A stretch of 20,922 bases of DNA, taken from contig NWUY0300026441.1 of the NCBI GenBank assembly GCA_004151065.3, forward strand, positions 38,973-59,894, written 5' to 3'. Positions 1-8,639 of this stretch are shown in pieces. The stretch comes from Larix sibirica. Its lineage: Eukaryota > Streptophyta > Pinopsida > Pinales > Pinaceae. The translations under genes and the position numbers were made by a program. Below the pieces are notes generated by a model. That model ran no database searches, was not told where the DNA came from, and worked only from the letters and a program-made list of their open reading frames with translations. Position 1 is the stretch's first letter; each line of letters opens with the position of its first letter.

Positions 1-216
1 CGCTGATTTGCACGGTTCTTCAGATGGGAGATCAACCGTGGGGATGCTGGCCATTCTTTTTACAAATTTATGTTGATTCTCATTTGGAGGTCGCTTCCCA
101 CAGGCTGCCATCAGCTTCTTGAATCCAACTATTTCTGACAGAGGAGGGAGGGCCTCGAGGCCCCCTCCAGTGTCCATTGCAACTTGAGTCCAAACATTCC
201 TCCTGAACCCCGATCC
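1..216 (-). other. Unidentified open minus-strand frame, possible partial exon
   Basis: Read on the minus strand, these 72 codons are open from just after a TGA (217-219) to the window edge. The inferred peptide looks protein-like rather than random: it includes VWTQVAMDTGGGLEALPPLSE, then IVGFKKLMAACGKRPPNEN, then FVKRMASIPTVDLPSEEPCK. An AG at about 204-205 (ttcag read on the minus strand) could be a splice acceptor just before the coding-like part, with a weak pyrimidine tract. I do not recognise the family. It does not resemble the LINE domains next to it, and LINE-A starts only at 412 on the other strand. It could be the 5' side of an exon of a gene lying to the left, a pseudogene, or a chance open frame. 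Confidence 0.35.
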
Positions 217-411
217 TCAAGATTGAATAGGGCTTCCTGTTCTCTTTGCATGTAGATTGTATCCCTGACTGCGTGAAGTGATGGCGGTTCTTGGAGCGAA
301 TTCAAATCTTAGCTCACGCTCAACTCATTTTTTAAGTTAAGTAATGTTTATTTTCAATGATGCCTTTATCTCTTGTTAATCATGATCTCCATTGTAGAGA
401 CATTATTGTGC
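217..411. other. Sequence flanking LINE-A, nothing recognised
   Basis: No coding signal or repeat was recognised between the left-edge open frame and the 5' copy of the LINE-A target-site duplication (397-411). Confidence 0.4.
397..411. repeat. 5' target-site duplication of LINE-A
   Basis: The 15-mer gagacattattgtgc lies here and again, without mismatch, at 1125-1139 directly after the LINE poly(A) tail. This is the expected product of target-primed reverse transcription. The base before it (a/g) and the base after it (c/a) differ between the two copies, so the repeat length is exact. Confidence 0.9.
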
Positions 412-863
412 CTTGTGGTTATTTCAATGGAGCATCTCAATGTGGTATTGGAGGCGCTGGTTGCATACTGATCATATCTCCATCTGAGTATTATGAATTA
501 TGTTTTGGTGTTGGTAAGGGTACTAATACTCATGCTGAGTTACTTGCGCTCGGTGGACTGATATTTTTTGCCAGACACATTAATATTATACATATACAGG
601 TTCTTGGAGACTCGTGTGCTGTTATAGATTGGGCTCGTGGCTTAAGTACACTGAGGGTGGCTTCTCTGTGTCACTGGAAGCAGAGGATTAGGTCTCTTAT
701 TGGTCAGTTTATTACTCTGGATTTTCAACATATTTCTCGACATTTTAACCATAGGGTTGATAGACATTCAAAGATTGGGTTGAGGCATAAGGATGGGATT
801 ATAACTTTCACACGTTTTGGTGGCTCTCTGAATAGAGTTGAAGGTTCTATTATCTTTTATTAG
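412..863 (+). pseudogene. RNase H-like domain remnant of LINE-A
   Basis: The domain that in related LINEs removes RNA from the RNA-DNA hybrid is still open to the TAG at 861-863. Recognisable elements in order are GYFNGASQCGIGGAG (first strand; the first catalytic Asp appears as Asn), GTNTHAELLALGG (the conserved Glu helix), IQVLGDSCAVIDW (second Asp present in GDS), and a C-terminal HFNHRVDRHSKIGL in which the last Asp seems retained. The open frame begins upstream at 357, but those codons belong to the flanking DNA and target-site duplication, not to the element. There is no start codon of its own, so it is a fragment and not a gene. Confidence 0.85.
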
Positions 864-1124
864 TTTTGTGTATGGTTAGACTTTTATGTATTGAACATTG
901 TTTGTGTTTCTTATGGTTATAATGATAGGCAGATATTAGTTCAATAGGTATTCAGAAGTTATTGTATTTGCTTTTATGTCAATCTTTCTGGTGATGTTTA
1001 CTGGATAATAGTATTGTCAGTATCCATTGTAGGTTTTTACTATCTTTGAGATAGGTGTCCTATGTAAGTTTCTTTGATTCACTCTTATGAATAGCAATAG
1101 ACTTTTTTTCGCTGGAAAAAAAAG
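412..1124 (+). mobile_element. LINE-A: 5'-truncated LINE (RNase H domain plus 3' end)
   Basis: This is the 3' end of a plant LINE of the RNase H-carrying type, inserted in plus orientation. The element begins within the RNase H coding region at 412 and ends in eight A's plus G (1116-1124), framed by a perfect 15-bp target-site duplication. The 3'UTR runs from 864 and ends with a T-rich block (gactttttttcgctgg) followed by the A tail, like the 3' end of LINE-B on the opposite strand. The severe 5' truncation is typical of incomplete reverse transcription. There is no endonuclease or reverse transcriptase, so it cannot move by itself. Part of this element (604-1124) recurs at 2171-2691, which is probably an assembly artefact. 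Confidence 0.9.
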
Positions 1125-1139
1125 GAGACATTATTGTGC
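1125..1139. repeat. 3' target-site duplication of LINE-A
   Basis: This is a perfect copy of the 15-mer at 397-411, immediately after the poly(A) tail. It recurs again at 2692-2706 inside the probable assembly duplicate. Confidence 0.9.
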
Positions 1140-1570
1140 ACTTATTTTGATCCACTAAGAGGTCACAACTTAACTTGTTTGCATTGCGATACCAATGATC
1201 AAATCTCACTGTATTTTATAATTGGCACAACACCTTCACATGACATTCTACAAACACATTGCACTTAAGAAGACAACAAAAGAATACAAATGCAACATTA
1301 ATTGAATATTACCATGAACCCACAACTTGGTATAATTCGCATTAGAGTGTTATTGAGTAGTTTGATAGAATATTAGAGTGTTCACAATTCATATATACTT
1401 TAAAAAGACAAGCTTAAAGTGATGATAACTATTTAATGTATGATAAATATTCCACATGTGCATGTGTTGTGAAGGAATACACACTCATGTCTATTCAATC
1501 ACCTTGCCAACAAACTTATGTTCCACATAGATTCAATACACCTTACTTAAGCATAATTATGCTCCTATTA
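1140..1570. other. AT-rich spacer between LINE-A and the LINE-B 3' end
   Basis: This is AT-rich sequence without a convincing gene. A 69-codon open stretch at 1436-1645 runs across the LINE-B insertion boundary and has no recognisable motif. The last 17 bases (1554-1570) are the copy of the LINE-B target-site duplication in this duplicate. The same sequence recurs at 2707-3137. Confidence 0.6.
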
Positions 1571-2168
1571 GTTTTCTTTTTTGTCCTAGAAAAAAGATCA
1601 CAGTTTGATTATATTAAAATCAAACCATATTGTTTATTGGAATAAAAGCCTTACATGTATTCAACTTTGTATCCTATCTGGAATAATGTAAAAAAAAAGA
1701 TAATACATTTATCTTCTATGTATGTTTCTTATAGCCTGCTATAAGTTGTCAGTCCGACAATACAATTCCAAAAAGTAGAAGGGGAGCCAGTACATAGCAT
1801 GTAGTGTGAGTCAAAACACGTAAAGAATCCCATGTAGACATTGTAGGCATCCTAAAATAGCAAAGGTCCCGGATCAAGCTCTTTGATAGAGTCCTTGTCT
1901 ATTACCCATATGACAGTTGTACCTTCTGCCATAAGTAGGCCCTGTTTAGAGATGTTGTTTGCAAGTATGTTCATGTCCCTGTAGATATGTTGATATGATA
2001 TCTCTTGAAAAAGGGAGGACAACCAGCTGATTTCCTCGTAGATAGGTATGAGATGAATGTTTTCTAGAATCTAATTTATGGACATCCATTCAATTACCAA
2101 AAGAGAGACTCCAATTACTTGTATTTTCTCAACTCCAAGGTGTATCGCAAGTTTGAGAACCATTAGAA
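1571..2168 (-). mobile_element. 3' end of LINE-B, duplicate copy
   Basis: This is the same sequence as 3138-3735: LINE-B 3'UTR and the C-terminal part of its RNase H domain, read on the minus strand. It stops at the N and is probably the end of the left contig rather than a second insertion. Confidence 0.75.
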
Positions 2169-2169
2169 A

Positions 2170-2170
2170 N
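2170..2170. other. Single-N assembly junction
   Basis: This is the only ambiguous base in the window. The sequence on its right (from 2171) restarts at what is position 604 on its left, and identity runs right up to the N on both sides. It looks like a scaffold join between overlapping contigs. Confidence 0.9.
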
Positions 2171-3735
2171 TTGGAGACTCGTGTGCTGTTATAGATTGGG
2201 CTCGTGGCTTAAGTACACTGAGGGTGGCTTCTCTGTGTCACTGGAAGCAGAGGATTAGGTCTCTTATTGGTCAGTTTATTACTCTGGATTTTCAACATAT
2301 TTCTCGACATTTTAACCATAGGGTTGATAGACATTCAAAGATTGGGTTGAGGCATAAGGATGGGATTATAACTTTCACACGTTTTGGTGGCTCTCTGAAT
2401 AGAGTTGAAGGTTCTATTATCTTTTATTAGTTTTGTGTATGGTTAGACTTTTATGTATTGAACATTGTTTGTGTTTCTTATGGTTATAATGATAGGCAGA
2501 TATTAGTTCAATAGGTATTCAGAAGTTATTGTATTTGCTTTTATGTCAATCTTTCTGGTGATGTTTACTGGATAATAGTATTGTCAGTATCCATTGTAGG
2601 TTTTTACTATCTTTGAGATAGGTGTCCTATGTAAGTTTCTTTGATTCACTCTTATGAATAGCAATAGACTTTTTTTCGCTGGAAAAAAAAGGAGACATTA
2701 TTGTGCACTTATTTTGATCCACTAAGAGGTCACAACTTAACTTGTTTGCATTGCGATACCAATGATCAAATCTCACTGTATTTTATAATTGGCACAACAC
2801 CTTCACATGACATTCTACAAACACATTGCACTTAAGAAGACAACAAAAGAATACAAATGCAACATTAATTGAATATTACCATGAACCCACAACTTGGTAT
2901 AATTCGCATTAGAGTGTTATTGAGTAGTTTGATAGAATATTAGAGTGTTCACAATTCATATATACTTTAAAAAGACAAGCTTAAAGTGATGATAACTATT
3001 TAATGTATGATAAATATTCCACATGTGCATGTGTTGTGAAGGAATACACACTCATGTCTATTCAATCACCTTGCCAACAAACTTATGTTCCACATAGATT
3101 CAATACACCTTACTTAAGCATAATTATGCTCCTATTAGTTTTCTTTTTTGTCCTAGAAAAAAGATCACAGTTTGATTATATTAAAATCAAACCATATTGT
3201 TTATTGGAATAAAAGCCTTACATGTATTCAACTTTGTATCCTATCTGGAATAATGTAAAAAAAAAGATAATACATTTATCTTCTATGTATGTTTCTTATA
3301 GCCTGCTATAAGTTGTCAGTCCGACAATACAATTCCAAAAAGTAGAAGGGGAGCCAGTACATAGCATGTAGTGTGAGTCAAAACACGTAAAGAATCCCAT
3401 GTAGACATTGTAGGCATCCTAAAATAGCAAAGGTCCCGGATCAAGCTCTTTGATAGAGTCCTTGTCTATTACCCATATGACAGTTGTACCTTCTGCCATA
3501 AGTAGGCCCTGTTTAGAGATGTTGTTTGCAAGTATGTTCATGTCCCTGTAGATATGTTGATATGATATCTCTTGAAAAAGGGAGGACAACCAGCTGATTT
3601 CCTCGTAGATAGGTATGAGATGAATGTTTTCTAGAATCTAATTTATGGACATCCATTCAATTACCAAAAGAGAGACTCCAATTACTTGTATTTTCTCAAC
3701 TCCAAGGTGTATCGCAAGTTTGAGAACCATTAGAA
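2171..3735. repeat. Second copy of the 1565-bp duplication
   Basis: Partner of 604-2168. This copy continues without interruption into the rest of LINE-B, so it is the one carrying the full context on the right, while the first copy carries the full context on the left. It includes the LINE-A 3' part (2171-2691), the target-site duplication (2692-2706), the spacer (2707-3120) and the LINE-B 3' end. The short open frames at 2224-2430 and 3003-3212 simply repeat those of the first copy. Confidence 0.9.
3121..3137. repeat. Target-site duplication at the LINE-B 3' end (imperfect)
   Basis: The 17-mer taattatgctcctatta matches taattatgttcttatta at 9944-9960 in 15 of 17 positions; both differences are C/T transitions. 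It lies just outside the oligo-T tract that is the plus-strand image of the LINE-B A tail. AT-richness lowers its weight, but the position is where a target-site duplication should be. Confidence 0.65.
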
Positions 3736-3954
3736 GTGCTTGAATTTCTACCTTGTTGTTACTGGCATTTTCTATCCCAGCTGCTAATTTGTAAGAGTGG
3801 TGGTCGAGTAAATAAAGAAGCCCCTCCTCAGTTCCTCTGCTGGGCATTCCTTGTGCAGCTCCACCGAAAAAACACCAGGGCTTTGACTTGTCTATCAATG
3901 GCTCCTTATGAGAGCCTTGAATCATGGTTGTCGTGTTCTGGGGAAATAAATTGA
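3419..3954 (-). pseudogene. LINE-B RNase H domain remnant
   Basis: A carboxy-terminal RNase H of the same ORF. Read leftward from about 3954 it has SKPWCFFGGAAQG (first Asp position appears as Gly), ENASNNKVEIQALLMVLKLA (conserved Glu present), KIQVIGVSLLVIEW (canonical GDS appears as GVS), a stop at 3635-3637, then YQHIYRDMNILANNISKQGL, where the final Asp appears as Asn, and a terminal TAG at 3419-3421. Three of four catalytic carboxylates look lost. The part left of 3735 is the same sequence as in the duplicate copy. Confidence 0.85.
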
Positions 3955-4020
3955 GAATGGCTAAACTCTTGGCGGCTTATATATGTGGACTAATACATAA
4001 GTTTTGAAAGTATGCTTTGT

Positions 4021-4431
4021 TTTAGGCTAGCCATGTGCCCCAGACTAGTAGAGCCGGAAGAGCCTTATATGGTATGTATAATGGATTGTGCATCCAATTG
4101 TAGAAGGCCTCTTTGATCCCTTCACCTCCCCAAGTGAAAGAGATTCCTGTAACAGTCGATACATAATGCCACATCTTAGATAAACATGAACATTTAATAA
4201 TTAGATGATTGATAGAGTCTTCCCCTTCTCTACAAAGGGCACATCTGCTAGGCTGGATACCAAGGAAACTAGAGAGATGATCCCAGACAAGGATTTTCCC
4301 AGCGAGCGTGAGCCATAAAAAAAGATAGCTTTAAGAGGACGATTTAATTTCCATATGGCCTCGTGCCACCATTCTAGGCAAGGAAGTTCTTCTTCCTCTT
4401 TGCGTAGGACAAGGTATCCTAGCTTGGGCAA
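4021..4431 (-). pseudogene. LINE-B zf-RVT zinc-finger segment
   Basis: The zinc-binding module found after the reverse transcriptase in many plant LINEs. On the minus strand, about 4258-4021 reads IQPSRCALCREGEDSINHLI, then IKCSCLSKMWHYVSTVTGI and WGGEGIKEAFYNWM, keeping the CxxC, HL and C metal-ligand pattern, and ends at a stop near 4021-4026. The preceding open frame (4431-4201) carries LWxx-type sequence (EWWHEAIWKL, FYGSRSLGKSLSGIISLVS) in another frame, so one shift separates the two. Confidence 0.8.
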
Positions 4432-4439
4432 TATGCCCC

Positions 4440-5045
4440 CCCTATGCTATTTTTTGACCATATGATGGAGTTTGCCTCGTCTACGATTCTAATATTATGG
4501 TCCTTTAGAGATTTGATGAGTCTGTTCCATAAAGATTTCTCCTCACCTCCAAAACCCAGGAAATCTGTAGAGATCCATTCTTGTTGGATTGGGGTGGACT
4601 TGCTTAGTTCTTGAATTTGATATAAATATATATAACCTCTGTTTGTAAGGAATTCAATCATAGCTTGTGTGAGCGTGTGGGAATTTGTACATCCTATCCA
4701 TGAGTCAGTTCCTAGCCTGATGTTTTTACTGTTGCCAATCTTCTAGGTGATCTAGTCTCCAATAAGATCAATTGCATTTGTCATAGCTTTCCAGAAAATA
4801 GAGATATTCTTATTGTCTGTATTTGTGGATCTGATACATTCCATAATTTGCAGGGGATAGATATATTTCCGTTGAATAGCCTTTACCCAAATACCTTTAC
4901 CGCATACCATACACGATATACCTTTTGCTGCAGGTGCCTTTGAAAAACAATGGTGCTGCTTGAGGCCCCAACCCCTGAGGGATTTTGGGAGAGAAATAGT
5001 TTTCCATGAGATCCAGTGGAAATGTCTGTCATTGTTTTTCCTTCT
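4440..5045 (-). pseudogene. LINE-B region between RT and zf-RVT
   Basis: This continues the reverse transcriptase frame after the stop near 5043-5045, with a frame change. Recognisable family blocks are WISWKTISLPKSLRGWGLK (about 5020-4960), the usual motif just after the thumb region, then GIWVKAIQRKYIYP, GDxIT..KIGNSKNIRLGTDSWIG (about 4760-4690) and an 80-codon open stretch (4661-4419) with QQEWISTDFLGFGG. Several stops interrupt it. It is connection-domain sequence of the same decayed ORF, with no separate function. Confidence 0.75.
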
Positions 5046-6602
5046 CTAGAGAAAACTGAAACAATTTTTTTTTATATGATCTAGAACACCTGAAGGAACA
5101 TGAGCCGTAGTAACCCAAAAAATGGGTAGTCCCTCGAGGATAGATTTCAAAAGTATAAATCTACCTGCTTTGCTATGCCATCTGTTGCACCAGTGATTCA
5201 ATTTAATTTCAAATTTGGTAATTAACCATGCCAAGTTCTCTGTTTTGTAATCATTAGGCTTTATCATAAAACCTAAATACTTAATCTTAGATGATAGCTC
5301 ATAGTGCTCAAAATCAAACCAACTAGCAATCAATTTAGAACATTCTGGATCAATATTCAAGAAATAAATAGATGATTTTCTAGGACTGCAGGTCATACCT
5401 GTGGCTCCAAAGAAAAGTTTTAGCATAGCTTTGAGTTTGTTAATATTCCTATGAGATCCATGTGAGAAAAACATGATGTCATCAAGAAATAATAAGCGGG
5501 TTATGTGTATGGATCCCCCCAAATGGAAGCCCCTAAGAGTGCCATTCTCTCTGGCTTTGGTGATGATGTTGCTAAGTCCCTCCATGGTGAATAGAAAAAA
5601 TAGAGGGGCAAGTGGGCATCCTTGCCTCATACCCCTGCCAGGCCTGAATAATTTTGAGGCAAATCCATTAATGAGAATTGCAAAATTGACAAACTGGACG
5701 CATGATAGGATCCAATTCACAAGTGATAAATCAAAGTCGATCTAGATCAACACCAACCGGAGGAAAATCCAGTTTGTTTTGCCATATGCCTTGGAAAAAT
5801 ATGCCTTGATGACCATAGTAGGAAAGCGTTTTGTCTTTGCGGAGTGGAAGAATTCTTGGGTAATGCCAATAACTTTGTGTATCTTTCTGCCCTCTAAGAA
5901 AGCAAACTGTTCAGGTAGAATTACCGATGAGAGGATCCCTCTAATTCTGTTATCCAAAACCTAAGCTATCAATTTGTAAACATAGTTGCAGAGTCAGGTT
6001 GGCCTTAAATCCTCCATCCTTTTTACTTTATCATCTTTAGGGATTAGGGTAAGGAAAGTAGTATTAAAGGTTGTTAAGGCTCTGCCTTTTGTTTGAGATT
6101 CAATGGGAACAACTAGTAAGTCCTCTCCTATAACAACAAACATACCAGAATAAAACTCTATGGGCTAGCTATCGAGGCCCTGGCTTTTATCAATGGGAAA
6201 GGACTCGATTGTTGCTATAAGTTTGTCCTTAGTAATAGTCTCTCCGAGAATAACATTCTGAGCATTTGAGACATGCCTGGGGAAATGAGCGATGACCTCC
6301 AACATAGATTCCAATGGGGCCTTCTGATCTTCTTTATACAATTCTGTGAAATGTTGGACACCTACAGTAGCAATATCATGGAAACCAGTGACCATATTCT
6401 TCTATAAATCTTCAATTTCCCAAATTGAATTAGTGTGTATGCGGTGCTTGATATAATTGTGGTAGAACTTAGTATTGCTATCTCCTTGCTGGAGCCACAT
6501 GGCTCTACTTTTCAATCTCAGAGAGGCTTCCTCATCCATAATATTTTCTTCTTCTTTTTGCTTCCAATTCCATAATATTGATTTTTTGTTCAATAGTTGC
6601 AA
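5046..6602 (-). pseudogene. LINE-B reverse transcriptase domain, decayed
   Basis: The catalytic core of the element, read leftward. It opens with SRAMWLQQGDSNTKFYHNY (6602-6402), then TELYKEDQ and a KSQGLDS-stop-PIEFY block that corresponds to the PGPDGW-EF motif (the stop near 6162-6164 may be TGG to TAG). The palm A motif reads IKAYFSKAYGKTNW (about 5810-5770), where a family member would have an Asp-Leu-SKAYD pattern; both Asp positions look changed, to Tyr and Gly. Downstream are GRGMRQGCPLAPLFF (about 5640-5590) and RLLFLDDIMFF (about 5500-5465), which keeps the DD pair. The largest uninterrupted piece is 224 codons (5720-5046). Loss of the motif A Asp plus stops make it inactive. Confidence 0.9.
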
Positions 6603-6879
6603 AGCCTAGTGGATAACTATTATGGAAGGTCTCTATCTATTCCTCAATAAGGTGGTGTTCCTTTTTTGAAGATTTCCTGTGTGCTTCCTCCCAAGAGATA
6701 GTCTTCTCTTTTAGCCTCTTGAGGTTTTGTAGAAAATGTACAACAGTTGAAGTCTGAGAAGAGAAACAGTAAGGGATCCATGCGGAATTTACAAGGGTTT
6801 GGAAGACTTCTTCCCTTAACCAGGTGGCATTAAATTTGAATGGAGAGGGGGGTTTCTTCATAAGTCCTCTGGCTTCCAA

Positions 6880-7556
6880 GAAAACAAGAAGGTGATATGA
6901 GTCACCCCCTGAGCCAACCCACTACTTTAGATTAAAAATAGAGTGTAGGGAGCCTTCGTTGATAATATATCTGTCTAGCCTCTTTGCAATAGCATGCACC
7001 CTTGCTCGCTTATTCCTCCATGTAGGCAGGAGTTTGACAGGTGCTAGGTCTGGTAAAGACACTTCTTCTAGTTTTTTTGTGAAGTATTTTGAAAGGGGGT
7101 CTTTTTTCCCGGATTCACCTCATGTTTCAGATTCCCCAATAGAGAAATTTAGATCTCCAGCTAGAATACATCGATCCATGAGTTGAAATCCTGCTTCGAA
7201 TATATTATGCCAATAGTCCATAAGGTTTGTGTGTGGTCCATAGACATTAAGAATCATAAAAGGGAGTCTCATGTCTCTAAAAGAAAGCACAAATCCCAAA
7301 TTAGAGTTAATGCCCTAGCGGGAGGAGTAGGAAATGATCTAGTATGCCACCCTATGACAAGTCCACCTAACCTGCCCAGGGCATCCAGATATATAAAATC
7401 CCATTATGGAAGGAATGATTTAAGCTCCAGAATAATTGAACCACCAGTAGTCACAGTTTCCTATAATAGGAGAATATTTGGATTGTGGAGGGAGACTGGA
7501 TGCTTTAAGGCTAGTTTTTTTTAGGGCTGCCCTATCCCTCTGATACTAAAGGACAT
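6880..7556 (-). pseudogene. LINE-B AP-type endonuclease (EEP) domain, decayed
   Basis: This domain nicks target DNA at the start of target-primed reverse transcription. On the minus strand it begins near 7556 with MSFSIRGIGQP and continues through NPNILLL-stop-ETVTTGG (canonical LLLQET; the stop may be CAG to TAG), DALGRLGGLVIGW, a frameshift between about 7310 and 7240, ILNVYGPHTN, another shift near 7200, ILAGDLNFSIGESE (the GDLNF motif is intact), then PTWRNKRARVHAIAKRLDRY and GSGGDSYHLLVFLEA. The last block corresponds to the conserved S-D-H motif, where Asp seems replaced by Tyr. With stops, frameshifts and this substitution, it cannot be functional. Confidence 0.85.
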
Positions 7557-7780
7557 GCACAACATTAGATAACCCCATAATTGGGGGTGCGTCTTGATAG
7601 TACTTTGTCTGGCTCTTCTGACTCATAGAACAACTTGTGACCTAGCTGAGGCCATGATAGATCTGTGGCCTCGGAGTCTGTCAGATCCTTGGGTAGAGGG
7701 TGGGGAGGAATCATTCCTCTGAGATGAGTAAGAGGCTGCTTTGAAGGACGAGTGAGGTATAAAGTGATATCTCGACAGGG

Positions 7781-8287
7781 TCAAAGAAGAGGTGGCCTTT
7801 TTCTTTTTAGAGGAGGTCGTGGTTGGAGGGGGTGAAAGGGTGGCCAGACAGAGTGAAATCTGTGTGGGGGGAGGGAAATCAGAGGAGGGTTGGAGGCAAG
7901 GCTGATGAAAGACAAGGATTTGATAAGGGAGGTGTTTTGAGAGAAAGGGGGGACAGTCTCAGATAGATCTATGGGATTTCCTAAGTGAGAGAGCTCTGAT
8001 GGGAGGGGATGGACGGTCGTATAAGTAGGAGGGGCGAATAGTTGAGGATAACTATCCGTGGGGAGGTAGGGGCTAAATACAAGGTTCTCAAAAAGGGAGA
8101 GAGTGTTCAGGATAGGAGCGGAGGTTGGGGAGGGTTCAATAGCAAAAAGGTCTACAAAGTGAGGGGAAGTATCACTAGGCGAAAAAAAGTAATGAGAGAT
8201 AGTAGGAATGAATCTAGACTTACCCGGAAAGGAAGGCCCTTGTGGAGGAAGCATCGACGAGCCTAGGTCTCCCAGACTTCCAACCAA
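7781..8287 (-). pseudogene. LINE-B Ser/Pro-rich linker with basic PPLKRKRPP end
   Basis: This 168-codon open frame sits between the zinc-knuckle region and the endonuclease. Its composition is dominated by Pro, Ser, Leu and Phe (for example PSPTSAPIL, PPTYTTVHPLPSELS), and it ends in PRPPLKRKRPPLL, a short basic motif that could act as a nuclear localisation signal. Low-complexity linkers between the gag-like domain and the EEP domain are usual in plant LINEs. The opposite strand also has an open frame (8042-8266), which is a shadow. Function is not otherwise visible. Confidence 0.6.
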
Positions 8288-8639
8288 TCAGCTAGGAGCC
8301 ATTCCAAAGGAGGCTGCCCTCAATTGTTCTTTTGCAAGGCCATCTCCTAATATATTTTTCTCCTAGATAGTCGGATGGTGAGCATCACTAGTTTGTAAGG
8401 AAACTAGAGGAGATGAACCTATAAGCGCCTTAGGGAACCCCAACTCAAAGCCATTTCCAATAGGTCCAGAGAGGGACTATCCCTCCAGAATAATGTTTGT
8501 AGGACCTGTAGGAGGAACTTGTTTGCTGCAACAACCTTGAAGATTGGTTGGGTGGCCATAACCAATAGAAGATGTGCCTCCTCCCATAGACGAATCAATT
8601 CTTTTCCTCCAGTGTTGTCTAGTAAAAGGGAGGGTACAG

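Larger units (their letters stand above)
604..2168. repeat. First copy of a 1565-bp identical duplication ending at the N
   Basis: This segment matches 2171-3735 at a constant offset of 1567 bases, including homopolymers such as the A9 run near 1690 and the A8 tail near 1116. No difference was found in the parts compared. It holds most of LINE-A, the 1140-1570 spacer and the 3' end of LINE-B. Its last matching base (2168) lies next to the N at 2170; base 2169 (a) differs from 3736 (g). A near-identical overlap ending at an N is what two overlapping contigs look like when scaffolded without merging. A true recent tandem duplication is the less likely alternative. Confidence 0.9.

Noticed and set aside
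1436-1645. 69-codon plus-strand open frame, repeated at 3003-3212
   Set aside because: AT-rich, no motif, crosses the LINE-B insertion boundary, and the second copy is only the assembly duplicate.
604-3735. Genuine tandem duplication of a LINE-containing segment
   Set aside because: The junction coincides exactly with the only N in the window and no differences were found, so an unmerged contig overlap is the simpler reading. It is kept as a checkable alternative.
7183-7524. Plus-strand open frame of 113 codons
   Set aside because: Antisense shadow of the LINE-B endonuclease, whose motifs are clear on the minus strand. The same applies to 6959-7186, 8042-8266, 5473-5745 and 5779-5964.
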